DNA of 34,124 nucleotides from Lacticaseibacillus songhuajiangensis (GCF_003946025.1 NZ_RHNR01000033.1:1-34124), one strand, 5' to 3'; counted from the stretch's first letter, positions 23,610 through 32,395 are shown. Notes: generated from the sequence alone by a model not told the origin. Program-made: numbers and translations.

Positions 23610-26327
23610 ATGAGCATGTTAAATCACAATATGTGGCGTGAATTCCGAGCGTCTTTGGCCCGTTTTATCTCCGTCACCGCGTTGCTCATGCTGGGGGTGT
23701 TTGTCCTGATTGGATTGAACGTCACTGGCCGCAACATGCGCAAAACCGCGCAGACGGACTATGCGCGCGAGCACTTAGCCGACGCTAAAGTGACCTCGAC
23801 CGTGGCGTTGAATGCGGCTGACCAGCGCAGCATTCGCAACTTGGCCGGCATCAAAACGACGGAGTTCGGTCACACGCAGGATGTGCTGATCAAAAACAGC
23901 AACCACGCGGTGCGGGTGCAGAGCAACCCGCAGACCCTGTCTAAGCTCACTTTGACGAAGGGTCACAAGGCGTGCAACCAGCAGCAGATTGTGCTGAGTG
24001 ACAAACTGCGCGGGCAGTACCACATTGGTGATAAAATTACTTTTGCAGCTGGTAAAGCAGGTGCGACGACCGGGCTGACGCACAAGCAGTTCACCGTTGT
24101 CGGCTTTGCCACCTCAACGGAATTTCTGAAGAAGGATAAGCTCGGCAGCACCAGTCTGGGCAACGGCACACTCTACGGGTTCGCGTACGTCAGCAAGTCG
24201 GCCTTCACCAGCAGCAAGCCGAACGTCGCCCGCCTCGCCTTCACGCAGACGAAGGGCGCCGCGTACTCGACGGCTTATGAGCATCACGCAACGCAGCTCA
24301 CCAAGCGTCTGCAAAAGAAGCTCAACAAGCGTAACGATGTGCGTGTGGCGGATTTGCGGACGCAGTTGCAAAAGCAGATTGACGATGGTGCAAAGACCAT
24401 TAGTGACAGTAAGGCCGCTTTGCAGACAGCAACGACGCAGATTGCCACTGCGCAGAAGCAACTGGATACGCAACTTGCGCAGGCAAAGGCCGCCGGTAGC
24501 AGCACGGTAGTTGCCCAACTGGCAATTAAGCAAAAGGCGCTCAGCAAGCAGCAGGCAACGCTTGACGGCAAGCGTAACAGTATTGCACTCGCCGAGGATA
24601 AACTGGCGCAGGCCCGGACGAGCAAGCGCCAACTGACGGACGTCAGCCTGACTATTCAGAGCCGCAACGACTATAATGACGGTTACAATAACTACGGTGA
24701 AGATGCCGCGCGCATCGATACGCTGGGCAAATCTTTTCCAGCTTTCTTCTTCCTGATTGCCATTTTGGTGAGCTTCACGACCATGCGGCGGATGGTCGAA
24801 GAAAAGCGCATCGAGATGGGGACTCTGCGCGCCCTGGGCTACAGTAAGGGCGAAGTCATGCGCGAGTTCTTGGTCTACAGCGTTTTGACGGCGATTACCG
24901 GGACCGTTCTGGGGAGTGTTCTTGGCCTGGTAGCTCTGCCGCGGATTATTTTCCGGGCGTACACGGCCAACTTTAACTTTGCTAGTCTGCAACTGGGATT
25001 GCATCCGGCTTATGTCGTGTTCGGGCTGGGACTAGCGCTGTTTTCCACGGTGCTGGCCTCCTGGTTGGCCGCGCATTCGTCGCTCAAAATTATTCCGGCA
25101 GAGCTGATGTTGCCGAAGCCGCCGGCAAGTGGTTCGCGCATTCTGCTGGAACGGATTGGTGTTATCTGGCGCAAGATGAGTTTCTCGCACAAGGTAACCG
25201 CGCGGAACCTGTTCCGTTATAAGGGGCGGATGCTGATGACCATTATTGGGGTGGCCGGCGCGACGGCGCTGATGATTACCGGCTTTGGGATTCGCGACTC
25301 GCTGAGCACGATTGTTGATCGGCAGTTCGGCGGCATTAGTAACTATGACCTGGTTGCCGTTTATAATCCCGATGCCAGTGCGAGTGCGGTGCATAAAGCG
25401 CAGAACGTGGTGACTGAGTCGAGCACGGTAAAACGTTACACGGATGCGTACTTTGCCAATGTTTACGCCACAAGCAGCAATTCGGATTCCCGAGAAAACA
25501 TTGCACTGACAGTGCCCCAGAACACGGCTAAGCTGGACAAGTACGTTAAATTGCGTGACAGCAAAACAAAACAACGTTTGCATTTGAGTGACAAGGGCGC
25601 AATTGTCTCGCAGAAGTTGGCCAAGCTTCAAGGCGTTAAGGTCGGCGATTCCTTCACCATCCACGATCAGGATGGCAGTGCGCACCGCATTAAGGTCGCC
25701 GGCATTACCACGATGTACGCGGGTCACTATGTTTACATGAACCAGACCTACTACGCCAAGGTCTACGGCGCAAAAACGCAGGCGAATGCCTACTACGTCA
25801 CGCTGAAAAACAATCAGGATAAGCAGGTCAACGCTATTGCCGCCCGTTTCAATCACCATGCAGCGGCGGTATCGACCGTGCAGGCGCGTGAGAACAAAGA
25901 AACCATTACCAACATTCTCAGCAACCTGAACAACTTGATTCTGGTGCTGGTACTCAGCGCGTCCCTGCTGTCACTGGTGGTGCTCTACACCTTGACCAAC
26001 ATCAACGTATCGGAGCGAATTCGCGAACTGTCGACGCTCAAGGTGCTCGGTTTCTACCCACGTGAAGTGCTGATGTACATTTACCGGGAGACGAACATTT
26101 TGACTGGTGCCGGGATTGTCGTCGGCATCGGGGTGGGTTACGGCTTCCATGCCTATATCATGGCGCTGCTGCCGCCCGCAACGGCGATGGTGGCCCCAGG
26201 TCTCACCTGGATGAACTTACTCATTTCGGTAGTATTGACAGTAATCTTCTCGCTCATCGTCATGACCCTGATGAATCACAAAATTCAAAGTGTCGATATG
26301 CTTGAAGCGTTGAAGTCAGTCGACTAA
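23610..26327 (+). CDS. FtsX-family ABC transporter permease (long, with coiled-coil segment)
   Basis: A 905-residue permease with two FtsX domains. One membrane segment lies near residues 18-38. Then comes an extracellular part ending in a long coiled coil (about 225-345, rich in Gln, Lys, Ala and Leu: SKAALQTATTQIATAQKQLD). The first FtsX domain (about 370-500) has FFLIAILVSFTTMRRMVEEK and RALGYSKGEVMREFL; a second membrane anchor lies around 540, followed by another extracellular part. The second FtsX domain (about 775-905) has STLKVLGFYPREVLMYIYRE. The coiled coil recalls large Gram-positive permeases that present an extracellular stalk. It pairs with the ATPase 10 bp upstream. The cargo is unknown. 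Confidence 0.9.
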   Translation: MSMLNHNMWREFRASLARFISVTALLMLGVFVLIGLNVTGRNMRKTAQTDYAREHLADAKVTSTVALNAADQRSIRNLAGIKTTEFGHTQDVLIKNSNHAVRVQSNPQTLSKLTLTKGHKACNQQQIVLSDKLRGQYHIGDKITFAAGKAGATTGLTHKQFTVVGFATSTEFLKKDKLGSTSLGNGTLYGFAYVSKSAFTSSKPNVARLAFTQTKGAAYSTAYEHHATQLTKRLQKKLNKRNDVRVADLRTQLQKQIDDGAKTISDSKAALQTATTQIATAQKQLDTQLAQAKAAGSSTVVAQLAIKQKALSKQQATLDGKRNSIALAEDKLAQARTSKRQLTDVSLTIQSRNDYNDGYNNYGEDAARIDTLGKSFPAFFFLIAILVSFTTMRRMVEEKRIEMGTLRALGYSKGEVMREFLVYSVLTAITGTVLGSVLGLVALPRIIFRAYTANFNFASLQLGLHPAYVVFGLGLALFSTVLASWLAAHSSLKIIPAELMLPKPPASGSRILLERIGVIWRKMSFSHKVTARNLFRYKGRMLMTIIGVAGATALMITGFGIRDSLSTIVDRQFGGISNYDLVAVYNPDASASAVHKAQNVVTESSTVKRYTDAYFANVYATSSNSDSRENIALTVPQNTAKLDKYVKLRDSKTKQRLHLSDKGAIVSQKLAKLQGVKVGDSFTIHDQDGSAHRIKVAGITTMYAGHYVYMNQTYYAKVYGAKTQANAYYVTLKNNQDKQVNAIAARFNHHAAAVSTVQARENKETITNILSNLNNLILVLVLSASLLSLVVLYTLTNINVSERIRELSTLKVLGFYPREVLMYIYRETNILTGAGIVVGIGVGYGFHAYIMALLPPATAMVAPGLTWMNLLISVVLTVIFSLIVMTLMNHKIQSVDMLEALKSVD

Positions 26328-26345
26328 TCGGTAAAAAAATAGCTT

Positions 26346-26389
26346 CATCTGTGGACCAATTCGGTCTACAGATGGGGCCGTTTTATTTT
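26346..26389. terminator. Bidirectional terminator between FtsX permease and leftward MFS gene
   Basis: CATCTGTGGACC (26346-26357) pairs with GGTCTACAGATG (26363-26374). A T-rich tract follows on the plus strand, and a run of seven A before it gives a T-tract on the minus strand. Confidence 0.85.
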
Positions 26390-26400
26390 CCGGGAAATAG

Positions 26401-27633
26401 TTAGGCTGTTTTGTGTAGCCATTGGCCCACCAATTGCCGATTGGCTGCGAAGGCGGGAATCAACAGCAAGAGGGCAAGCAATCCGCAGGCGGGGAATCCC
26501 CAGATGCCGCCAGCAATGTCCATGACCCCGCCGACGAAGAGGCTACCCACCGGGGTGGTGCCCTGATTCAGCAGCACGTAAACACTCATGATGCGGCCGC
26601 GCAGGTGGTTCGGGATGTCGAATTGGAAGGAGGCGTTAGACTGGTTGAGGAAGATCATGTTGCAAAAGCCAATCAGCACCATCATCGCCATGGCCAGGTC
26701 GTAGTTGCGTACCGCCAGCATGATTGCTTGCAGGGCGGCTGTGCCCACCGCCACCAGCACGTAGATGTTGCGCTGCAAACCAAAGCGCGAGAGGTAACTC
26801 ATCAAAAAGGCGGCAATGAGCGAGCCAATCCCGGTTGCGGAGAGCAGGTTGGCGTAAGTTTGCGCACCTGAGTGCAGCACTTCTTTGGCAAAAATGGGGA
26901 TGATGACGTTGTTGTTGTAGTTGAGTGTGCACACAATCAGCATCAAAATCGCACTCAGGCGGATTTCAGCATGCTGCCAAACGTAGGCCAAGCCATCCTT
27001 AACGTCACTCCAGATGCGTTTCTTGCTGGGTGTGGCCACAACCTTGGTTTGCTTAATCAAAAATAATCCGAGCAGCACCGCCAGGTAGGAGATGGCATCG
27101 ACTAGGAAGCAGAAACCGACGCTGAACTTGACCATGAGCAGGCCGGCGAGCGATGGCCCGGCGATTTTGGCCAGGTTGAAGATGGTGGAGTTCAGTGAGA
27201 TGCCGTTCATGAGGTCCTTGTGGCCGACGAGTTCCACCACGAAGGATTGGCGGGTGGGCGTGTCAAAACTCTGGAGCACCCCGTAACCTATCGCAATCAG
27301 GAGCACCATCCAGTACTTGACGAGGTGCGTGTAAACAATGGCGGTCATAATGACACCGAGAAACAGGAAACCCGCCTGCGTAATTAGGAGGATACGCCGC
27401 TTGGGATAACGGTCAATGAGGGTGCCGGCAACTAAGGTGAACGCCAGAATCGGCGCAAATTGGCAGGCCGATAGCAGGCCGACCAGAAAAGCCGATTTGG
27501 TCATCTGGTATACCAGCCAGGTTTGCGCGGTGCGCTGCACCCAGGTACCCATAACGGATACACATTGCCCAATCCAGAAATAACGGAAATTGGGGGAGCG
27601 GAGGGAAGAGAAAGTTCTTGCAAAAACGTTCAA
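26401..27633 (-). CDS. MFS transporter, DHA3 (EntS/macrolide efflux-like) type
   Basis: A 410-residue membrane protein with about twelve segments. The N-terminus SLRSPNFRYFWIGQCVSVMG followed by TWVQRTAQTWLVYQMTKSA is the hallmark of the DHA3 exporter group, and GTLIDRYPKRRILL is the motif A loop. Such proteins export siderophores or macrolides. The start is a TTG at 27633 with only a weak ribosome site; no better start exists upstream in frame, and the next ATG (residue 29) would remove the first segment. It is leftward and shares a terminator with the FtsX gene. No regulator adjoins. Confidence 0.88.
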   Translation of the reverse strand: MNVFARTFSSLRSPNFRYFWIGQCVSVMGTWVQRTAQTWLVYQMTKSAFLVGLLSACQFAPILAFTLVAGTLIDRYPKRRILLITQAGFLFLGVIMTAIVYTHLVKYWMVLLIAIGYGVLQSFDTPTRQSFVVELVGHKDLMNGISLNSTIFNLAKIAGPSLAGLLMVKFSVGFCFLVDAISYLAVLLGLFLIKQTKVVATPSKKRIWSDVKDGLAYVWQHAEIRLSAILMLIVCTLNYNNNVIIPIFAKEVLHSGAQTYANLLSATGIGSLIAAFLMSYLSRFGLQRNIYVLVAVGTAALQAIMLAVRNYDLAMAMMVLIGFCNMIFLNQSNASFQFDIPNHLRGRIMSVYVLLNQGTTPVGSLFVGGVMDIAGGIWGFPACGLLALLLLIPAFAANRQLVGQWLHKTA

Positions 27634-27840
27634 GATTAGTCGCCACTTTTGTATGCAGAATTGAAGTTAAATCACATGAAGATACCCTAACGATAGAACT
27701 ATACTGTGACCGGCGCAAGCTTACCGAAAATAAGAAACAAGCCGCGTTTACCAAATTGGGATAAGGCCGGCTTTAATTAAGTTTTTAGTGACAAGTGCAC
27801 TTTTGCAAAAATCTTGAAAATTTGCTCATTACATCACGAG

Positions 27841-27867
27841 TTAGCACTCTTCATAAGAGTTTGCTAA
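27841..27867. promoter_or_regulatory. CIRCE-like HrcA operator
   Basis: TTAGCACTC (27841-27849), a 9-nt spacer, then GTTTGCTAA (27859-27867). The left arm is identical to the CIRCE consensus and the right arm matches 7 of 9 (GAGTGCTAA). A TACAAT -10 box (27897-27902) lies 30 bp downstream, so a bound repressor would cover the promoter region of the small gene at 27942. Confidence 0.6.
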
Positions 27868-27941
27868 GAAAGTGTGCTGTTGAACCGTTTTGGGACTACA
27901 ATGTACCTGTAAACAAAAGAAATCCATGGAGGTAAACGATT

Positions 27942-28163
27942 ATGGCAGCAGATGAGATTGAAAAGACTCATGTTATTGACGAGCCGATGAACAAGGTGTT
28001 CGATTGGAGCGACGATGAGACGGTCGTTCGTGACGCACTATGGGACCACTACATGGAAGCCAACAACCACAACACTGACAAGACGGTTGTGGACATGAAG
28101 CCAGTTATCGATATGTCCGATGACGACGCTAAGGCTTTGGCAGAGAAGCTGCTCAAGAAGTAG
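27942..28163 (+). CDS. Small acidic protein, 73 aa, unknown function
   Basis: I do not recognise this protein. It is 73 residues and very acidic (some 19 Asp/Glu against 9 Lys/Arg), without cysteine, signal peptide or membrane segment. [20 protein letters not shown] and [16 protein letters not shown] look helical. It has a strong ribosome site (GGAGG, 8 nt), its own strong terminator and a promoter preceded by a CIRCE-like element, which suggests a stand-alone, well expressed, possibly heat-shock-linked gene. That role is inference from the operator only. Confidence 0.8.
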   Translation: MAADEIEKTHVIDEPMNKVFDWSDDETVVRDALWDHYMEANNHNTDKTVVDMKPVIDMSDDDAKALAEKLLKK

Positions 28164-28191
28164 TTTCCTGCTCAAATCAATCAGCAAAGAC

Positions 28192-28237
28192 AGGTTCGCT
28201 GAATTCAGTTAAACTGAACTTAGCGAACCTATTTTTG
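28192..28237 (+). terminator. Terminator after the small acidic protein gene
   Basis: AGGTTCGCT (28192-28200) pairs with AGCGAACCT (28222-28230), continued inside by TTCAGTT/AACTGAA, followed by ATTTTTG. Confidence 0.88.
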
Positions 28238-28255
28238 TGATCGGAGAAAACGCGC

Positions 28256-28666
28256 ATGATTAAAGCAATCAATAAAGACCAAATGCTGCTCGCGCAAACA
28301 GCGCAAGTAGCGACCAAACAGGACGCGCAGGTGGGTCAAGACCTGCTGGACACGCTGGCGGCGAACGCTGACCGTTGCGTGGGGATGGCCGCCAACATGA
28401 TTGGGGTACCGAAGCACATCGTTGTTGTGTCTATGGGGCCGTTCAACGTGTTGATGTATAATGCCCAGATTGTGAGCCGCAAGGGGGCGTATGACGCGAT
28501 GGAGGGTTGCCTGTCACTGACGGGTGAACGTCCCGCCAAACGCTGGCGGCAGATTACCGTGACCTATCAGGATGCCAATTTTAAGCCGCAGCGGGCCGAG
28601 TTCAGCGGCTTTACGGCGCAGATTATTCAGCATGAACTGGATCATTGTGCGGGGATTATTATTTAA
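28256..28666 (+). CDS. def: Peptide deformylase-like protein
   Basis: A 136-residue member of the peptide deformylase family, which removes the formyl group from new proteins. The metal motifs are present: EGCLS (residues 83-87, the cysteine ligand) and HELDH (126-130, two histidine ligands and the catalytic Glu). Motif 1, normally G-x-G-x-A-A-x-Q, reads GMAANMIG (43-50), so Gln is replaced by Asn/Met at the oxyanion position. It is also about 30-50 residues shorter than the main Gram-positive deformylase. It may be a secondary or specialised deformylase with another one elsewhere. The ATG follows a weak GGAGA site. Confidence 0.85.
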   Translation: MIKAINKDQMLLAQTAQVATKQDAQVGQDLLDTLAANADRCVGMAANMIGVPKHIVVVSMGPFNVLMYNAQIVSRKGAYDAMEGCLSLTGERPAKRWRQITVTYQDANFKPQRAEFSGFTAQIIQHELDHCAGIII

Positions 28667-28673
28667 GGGCAAG

Positions 28674-28708
28674 CAAAAGGCGACTGAAGTGACAGTCGCC
28701 TTTTGTTT
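28674..28708. terminator. Terminator after the deformylase-like gene
   Basis: CAAAAGGCGACT (28674-28685) pairs with AGTCGCCTTTTG (28694-28705), followed by TTT. Confidence 0.85.
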
Positions 28709-28758
28709 ACTAGTAAATGAAACCGCCCCCAAGCACGAATGCCGGCATTTTTCAAGTC

Positions 28759-28774
28759 TTGCAAGCGCTTCCTT
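28759..28774. promoter_or_regulatory. Possible cre site (CcpA) upstream of rpoN
   Basis: TTGCAAGCGCTTCCTT agrees with the cre consensus WTGNAANCGNWWWCAW at all but about two positions, including the central CG. It lies about 105 bp before the sigma-54 gene. Sigma-54 controls sugar PTS genes in related bacteria, so carbon control would make sense; unproven. Confidence 0.45.
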
Positions 28775-28877
28775 AATTAACTACACTGGAATCAAGAAAG
28801 AAACCGCACAAAGCGGAGGAATCGCGTTTTGACACAGCCTCCTGCTTAAAAAATGACGGCGGCAAGGAGGTAGCACA

Positions 28878-29945
28878 ATGATTGGTGCAGAAGTTAAAAC
28901 TGCTGGCGTCAAGAGCGCCAGATTCAAAGATGTGAACGCAATTATGCAGGCACCGCCGCTGGCGCTGACGAGTGGCCTGAACGACATGGCCCTCGACAAT
29001 CCGTTCCTGAAAGTCACGGATCCAGCCATCGTGCGGACCGGCGCTGCGGACATGAGTGAGGACTGGATGAGCGCCAAGAACGGCGAACGCCAGACGCTAG
29101 ACGATTACCTGCTCGAGCAGATTTATCTGGAATTCAAGGACGTGCCGTTGCGGCGCGTGCTAATTGAGCTGGTCTCTTACCTTGATGAGGACGGCTATCT
29201 GCGCACCCCGCTCAAGGATATTGAGCGCGAGCAAGGTTGCAGCCACCAGACGGCAGAAGATGCGCTGGCCATTTTGCAGATGCTCAGCCCAACTGGGGTG
29301 GGCGCGCGTGACTTGCGCGAATGCCTGCTTTTGCAACTGGATGCTGAAGACAAGCAGGAACCACTGGTGCGGCGTGTCGTGAGCCGCGGCCTCAAGCTGG
29401 TGGCTGCCAACGACATTCAAGGCATCTGCGCTGAATTCGAGGTGACGCCGGATCAGGCTGTCGACGCCATCGCCCACATCAAGCGCTTGTCGCCGGCACC
29501 GGGTAGCTACTACGCCCAGCCGCGGCCACGGGTTGCCGTACCCGAAGTTGAAGTGACCATTGAGGAAGGTCTGCCGGTCGCCCGCATCATGCGCGAGAGC
29601 CGGGTCAAAATTGATTTTGACGAGGACTACTATGCCGACATGTTGAAACAGCGCGATGGCGGGCTGCGCCGCTTCATCGCCCAGCAGCGCCGGGATTATG
29701 ACTGGCTCGACTTCAACCTGAAGAAGCGCTACGAAGTGTTGCTGGCGGTGAGCGAGTTCATCACCAGTGCGCAGGCGGACTACTTCCTGGGTGGCGAAAT
29801 GAAGCCGCTGCTGGTGCGCGAAGCCGTGAGTGCCACGCACCTGACGGCGGGCAGTGTTAACCGGATGATTAACGGCCACTACCTGCAGTGGCAGGGCAAA
29901 CCGATTGAACTACGTAAGTTCTTCAGCTACCGTGCCGATAAATAG
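28878..29945 (+). CDS. rpoN: RNA polymerase sigma-54 factor, truncated (lacks RpoN box)
   Basis: A 355-residue sigma-54 homologue. The core-binding region is recognisable (about residues 70-180: LDDYLLEQIYLEF, LVSYLDEDGYLRTPL, LQMLSPTGVGARDLRECLLL). The central domain follows (IKRLSPAPGSYYAQ, FNLKKRYEVLLAVSEFITSA), and then the first helix-turn-helix part ending IELRKFFSYRADK. In complete sigma-54 proteins (about 430-480 aa) some 80-110 further residues follow, including the RpoN box that reads the -24 element. Here the frame stops, and nothing similar appears in the 100 bp after it. The N-terminal activator region is also poor in Gln. AAGGAGGT precedes the ATG. It could be a decayed gene or a core-binding protein with changed function. 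Confidence 0.85.
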   Translation: MIGAEVKTAGVKSARFKDVNAIMQAPPLALTSGLNDMALDNPFLKVTDPAIVRTGAADMSEDWMSAKNGERQTLDDYLLEQIYLEFKDVPLRRVLIELVSYLDEDGYLRTPLKDIEREQGCSHQTAEDALAILQMLSPTGVGARDLRECLLLQLDAEDKQEPLVRRVVSRGLKLVAANDIQGICAEFEVTPDQAVDAIAHIKRLSPAPGSYYAQPRPRVAVPEVEVTIEEGLPVARIMRESRVKIDFDEDYYADMLKQRDGGLRRFIAQQRRDYDWLDFNLKKRYEVLLAVSEFITSAQADYFLGGEMKPLLVREAVSATHLTAGSVNRMINGHYLQWQGKPIELRKFFSYRADK

Positions 29946-29988
29946 CAGACGTATCCCCCCGATACAAAATTCGAAATGAGAAGACAAA

Positions 29989-30028
29989 AACACCCACTAG
30001 GGGCCGTTGGGCGCACCTAGTGGGTGTT
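29989..30028. terminator. Bidirectional terminator between rpoN and copB
   Basis: AACACCCACTAG (29989-30000) pairs with CTAGTGGGTGTT (30017-30028), with an A-run before and a T-run after. Confidence 0.87.
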
Positions 30029-30064
30029 TTGTTGTGCTGATGATCAAGTAGGAACATACCTGAT

Positions 30065-32128
30065 TTAATTTTCAGACTTCATCTTTAGTGTCATCGCGTT
30101 CAAGGCGACCCCAACGGTGGATAGTGACATGATAATCGCGCCGACTGCGGGGCTCAAAATGATGCCGATGCCGGCAAGAACACCGGCGGCGAGGGGGATG
30201 GCAACGATGTTATAGCCGGCACCCCACCAGAGGTTTTGCACCATTTTGCGGTTGGTCGCCTTGGCGAGGTTGAGGAAGTTCAGAATGTCTTGCGGATTGC
30301 TGCGGACCAAGATGACGTCAGCAGATTCAATCGCGACATCTGTTCCGGCCCCAATGGCGACCCCAATGTCAGCACGCGCCAGACTCGGTGCGTCGTTTAC
30401 CCCGTCACCGACCATCATCACGTGGTGGCCCTGGCTTTGGTACTCGCGCACAATGCGTTCCTTGTCTTCAGGTTTAAGTTCGGCGTGCACGGTGATGTCG
30501 CCCAATTGGGCAGCAACGGCGCGGGCGGCCGGTTCGTTGTCCCCCGTCAGCATGACGGGCTGGATGTGCAGCTGGTGCAGGGCGCTAATGAGACCAGCGG
30601 CTTCTGGTTTAATTTGATCACCTTGGGCAGCGAGTCCGAGCACCTTTTGTTCGCTCACAAGGTAGCTGACCGAATTGCCGGCCGCGGCCAGTTGCTGAAA
30701 CTGGTCTTCGTCGTAATGAAGCTGTTTTTGTCGCAGGTAACTGGCGGTGACCACCGCATAATCGCGGCCGTCAACCTGCCCTGTCAGCCCAACGCCTTGA
30801 ACGGTTTGGACGTTGCTGGCGGCTGGTGCTGATAAGTTCTTGGCACTAGCAGCCGTCAAAATGCCGGTTGCCAGTGGGTGGCTGGAGTTTGCTTCCAGCT
30901 GGGCGAATAAGGTCAAAACGGCATTTTCACTGAGCTGGGGGTCAAAACTGCGCACTGCGTTGACCTTGAAGACCCCTTCAGTCAGGGTACCGGTCTTGTC
31001 CATCAAGACGGTGTCCAAGTGCTTGACGCTCTCGATGGCGCGGTGGTCGCGAATCAGCAGGCCGTGGGTTGCGGCCAGGGAGGTACTGCGTGAAACAACC
31101 AGCGGAATAGCTAGTCCTAAGGCGTGCGGGCAAGCAATCACGAGAACTGTCACCAGACGGTTGAGAGCCACGTCCATGTCGGCAACGGCTAGCCAAACGA
31201 AGAAGGCGATGATGCCGACAGACAAGGCGGCGTAGAACAACCACTTCGCAACGCGGTCCGCCATCGTTTCGGCACGTGATTTTTCAGCTTGCGCCTGACT
31301 GACGAGTTTCCCGACTTGAGCTAAAAAGCCGTCCTCGCCAGTACCCGTAACTTGCACGGTCAGCGTCCCGTTGCCGTTCACGGAACCACCGATGACGTGG
31401 CTCCCGGCATTTTTGGTGACGGCTTTGGATTCACCCGTGACCAAGGCTTCGTTAACGGCACTACTACCGGACAGAACGTCTCCATCGGCGGGAATTTTTT
31501 CACCGGCGCGAATCAGCACCGTCTGGCCGGCACTTAACTGCGCTAGTGGCACGTCCTGCGTGTCCCCAGCGGCGTTCAGCACGTGCGCTTCACCTGGCAG
31601 TAGGGCTGCCATCTTTTCCAGCGCGTTCCCGGCGTTCATTGTGGCGGACATTTCAATCCAGTGTCCCAGCAGCATGATGACAATCAAGCTGGCCAGTTCC
31701 CAGAAGAAGTCCATGACGTGCGCCCCGCCTAAGAAGTGGTTATTGACGAATGCATACAGACTGTAAATGTACGCAACGCCAATCCCCATGGTAATCAGGG
31801 TCATCATGGCGGGGTTCTTCGCCTTCAGTTCGGACTTAGCGCCACTGAAGAAAGGTTGGCCGCCCCAGAAGAAGAGGAAGGAGGCCAGAATCAGTACCAC
31901 CCAGTCTGAACCTGGGAAGGTGAACTGAAACGGCAGGTCGATGCCCATGAAGGGGGACAAAATGAAGATGGGGAGGGCTGCAACCAGCGATACCCAGAAT
32001 TTGCGTTTGAAATTACCCATGTGATCCATATGGTCCATGCCGGCCATGTCGTGGTCCATGTTGCCATGGTCCATCTGATTATGGTCCATGTGCATGTCGT
32101 GCCCTGACATGTTGTGTTCGTTGTCCAT
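30065..32128 (-). CDS. copB: Copper-exporting P1B-type ATPase (CopB-like, CPH type)
   Basis: A 687-residue heavy-metal pump. The N-terminus (residues 1-38) is a His/Met/Asp-rich metal-binding tail (MDHNQMDHGNMDHDMAGMD) in place of CXXC domains. Then come about eight membrane segments with the CPH metal motif (333-335, VIACPHALGLA), the actuator TGES (231-234), phosphorylation site Asp377 in DKTGT, the SSHPLATG signature of P1B pumps, and GDGVNDAPSLA. The CPH motif and tail match the CopB group (copper or silver export), not CPC CopA. GCAGGAGG lies before the ATG. Three cop-type operators overlap its promoter, but no copY or copZ gene is adjacent, so the regulator must lie elsewhere. Confidence 0.95.
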   Translation of the reverse strand: MDNEHNMSGHDMHMDHNQMDHGNMDHDMAGMDHMDHMGNFKRKFWVSLVAALPIFILSPFMGIDLPFQFTFPGSDWVVLILASFLFFWGGQPFFSGAKSELKAKNPAMMTLITMGIGVAYIYSLYAFVNNHFLGGAHVMDFFWELASLIVIMLLGHWIEMSATMNAGNALEKMAALLPGEAHVLNAAGDTQDVPLAQLSAGQTVLIRAGEKIPADGDVLSGSSAVNEALVTGESKAVTKNAGSHVIGGSVNGNGTLTVQVTGTGEDGFLAQVGKLVSQAQAEKSRAETMADRVAKWLFYAALSVGIIAFFVWLAVADMDVALNRLVTVLVIACPHALGLAIPLVVSRSTSLAATHGLLIRDHRAIESVKHLDTVLMDKTGTLTEGVFKVNAVRSFDPQLSENAVLTLFAQLEANSSHPLATGILTAASAKNLSAPAASNVQTVQGVGLTGQVDGRDYAVVTASYLRQKQLHYDEDQFQQLAAAGNSVSYLVSEQKVLGLAAQGDQIKPEAAGLISALHQLHIQPVMLTGDNEPAARAVAAQLGDITVHAELKPEDKERIVREYQSQGHHVMMVGDGVNDAPSLARADIGVAIGAGTDVAIESADVILVRSNPQDILNFLNLAKATNRKMVQNLWWGAGYNIVAIPLAAGVLAGIGIILSPAVGAIIMSLSTVGVALNAMTLKMKSEN

Positions 32129-32162
32129 TGTTGTTCCTCCTGCAAGAAAATGATTGCTGCTC

Positions 32163-32217
32163 GTTTACGTCTGTAAACCTACAATTGCAGTTTAGCATAT
32201 CGTTTACAGTTGTCAAC
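32163..32217 (-). promoter_or_regulatory. copB promoter with three CopY-type operators
   Basis: On the minus strand TTGACA (plus 32211-32216), 16-nt spacer and TAAACT (plus 32189-32194). Three sites overlap it. CTACAATTGCAG (32179-32190) is one base from the cop box CTACANNTGTAG. GTTTACAGTTGTCAAC (32202-32217) contains TACANNTGT. GTTTACGTCTGTAAAC (32163-32178) is a perfect 6-4-6 palindrome. A CopY-like repressor released by copper is expected. Confidence 0.75.
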
Positions 32218-32345
32218 GTAAATGCTAAATTTTTTTTGCGAGCGCAGTCTCTTTATGGGTCAGCAGCTGCTGCGGAGCGGATGCGAAAAGCGCCGCGCGG
32301 AGCTGCGAAAATTACCGATTAATGCATAGGAGCACCTAACTAAAT

Positions 32346-32395
32346 AAAAAAGTGTCGTATCTGAATTTTTCATAGTAATCCCTTAGATACGGCGC
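32346..32395 (-). terminator. Orphan leftward terminator-like hairpin
   Basis: On the minus strand GCGCCGTATCT (plus about 32385-32395) pairs with AGATACGACAC (plus about 32351-32361, with G-U pairs) and is followed by TTTTTTATTT. No leftward gene precedes it, since the next gene to the right is on the plus strand. It may end a small RNA or an antisense transcript. There is no protein-coding gene between 32129 and 32570. Confidence 0.45.

Noticed and set aside
23775..25859. Long leftward frames opposite the FtsX permease
   Set aside because: Shadows of the 905-codon gene, without ribosome sites or family motifs.
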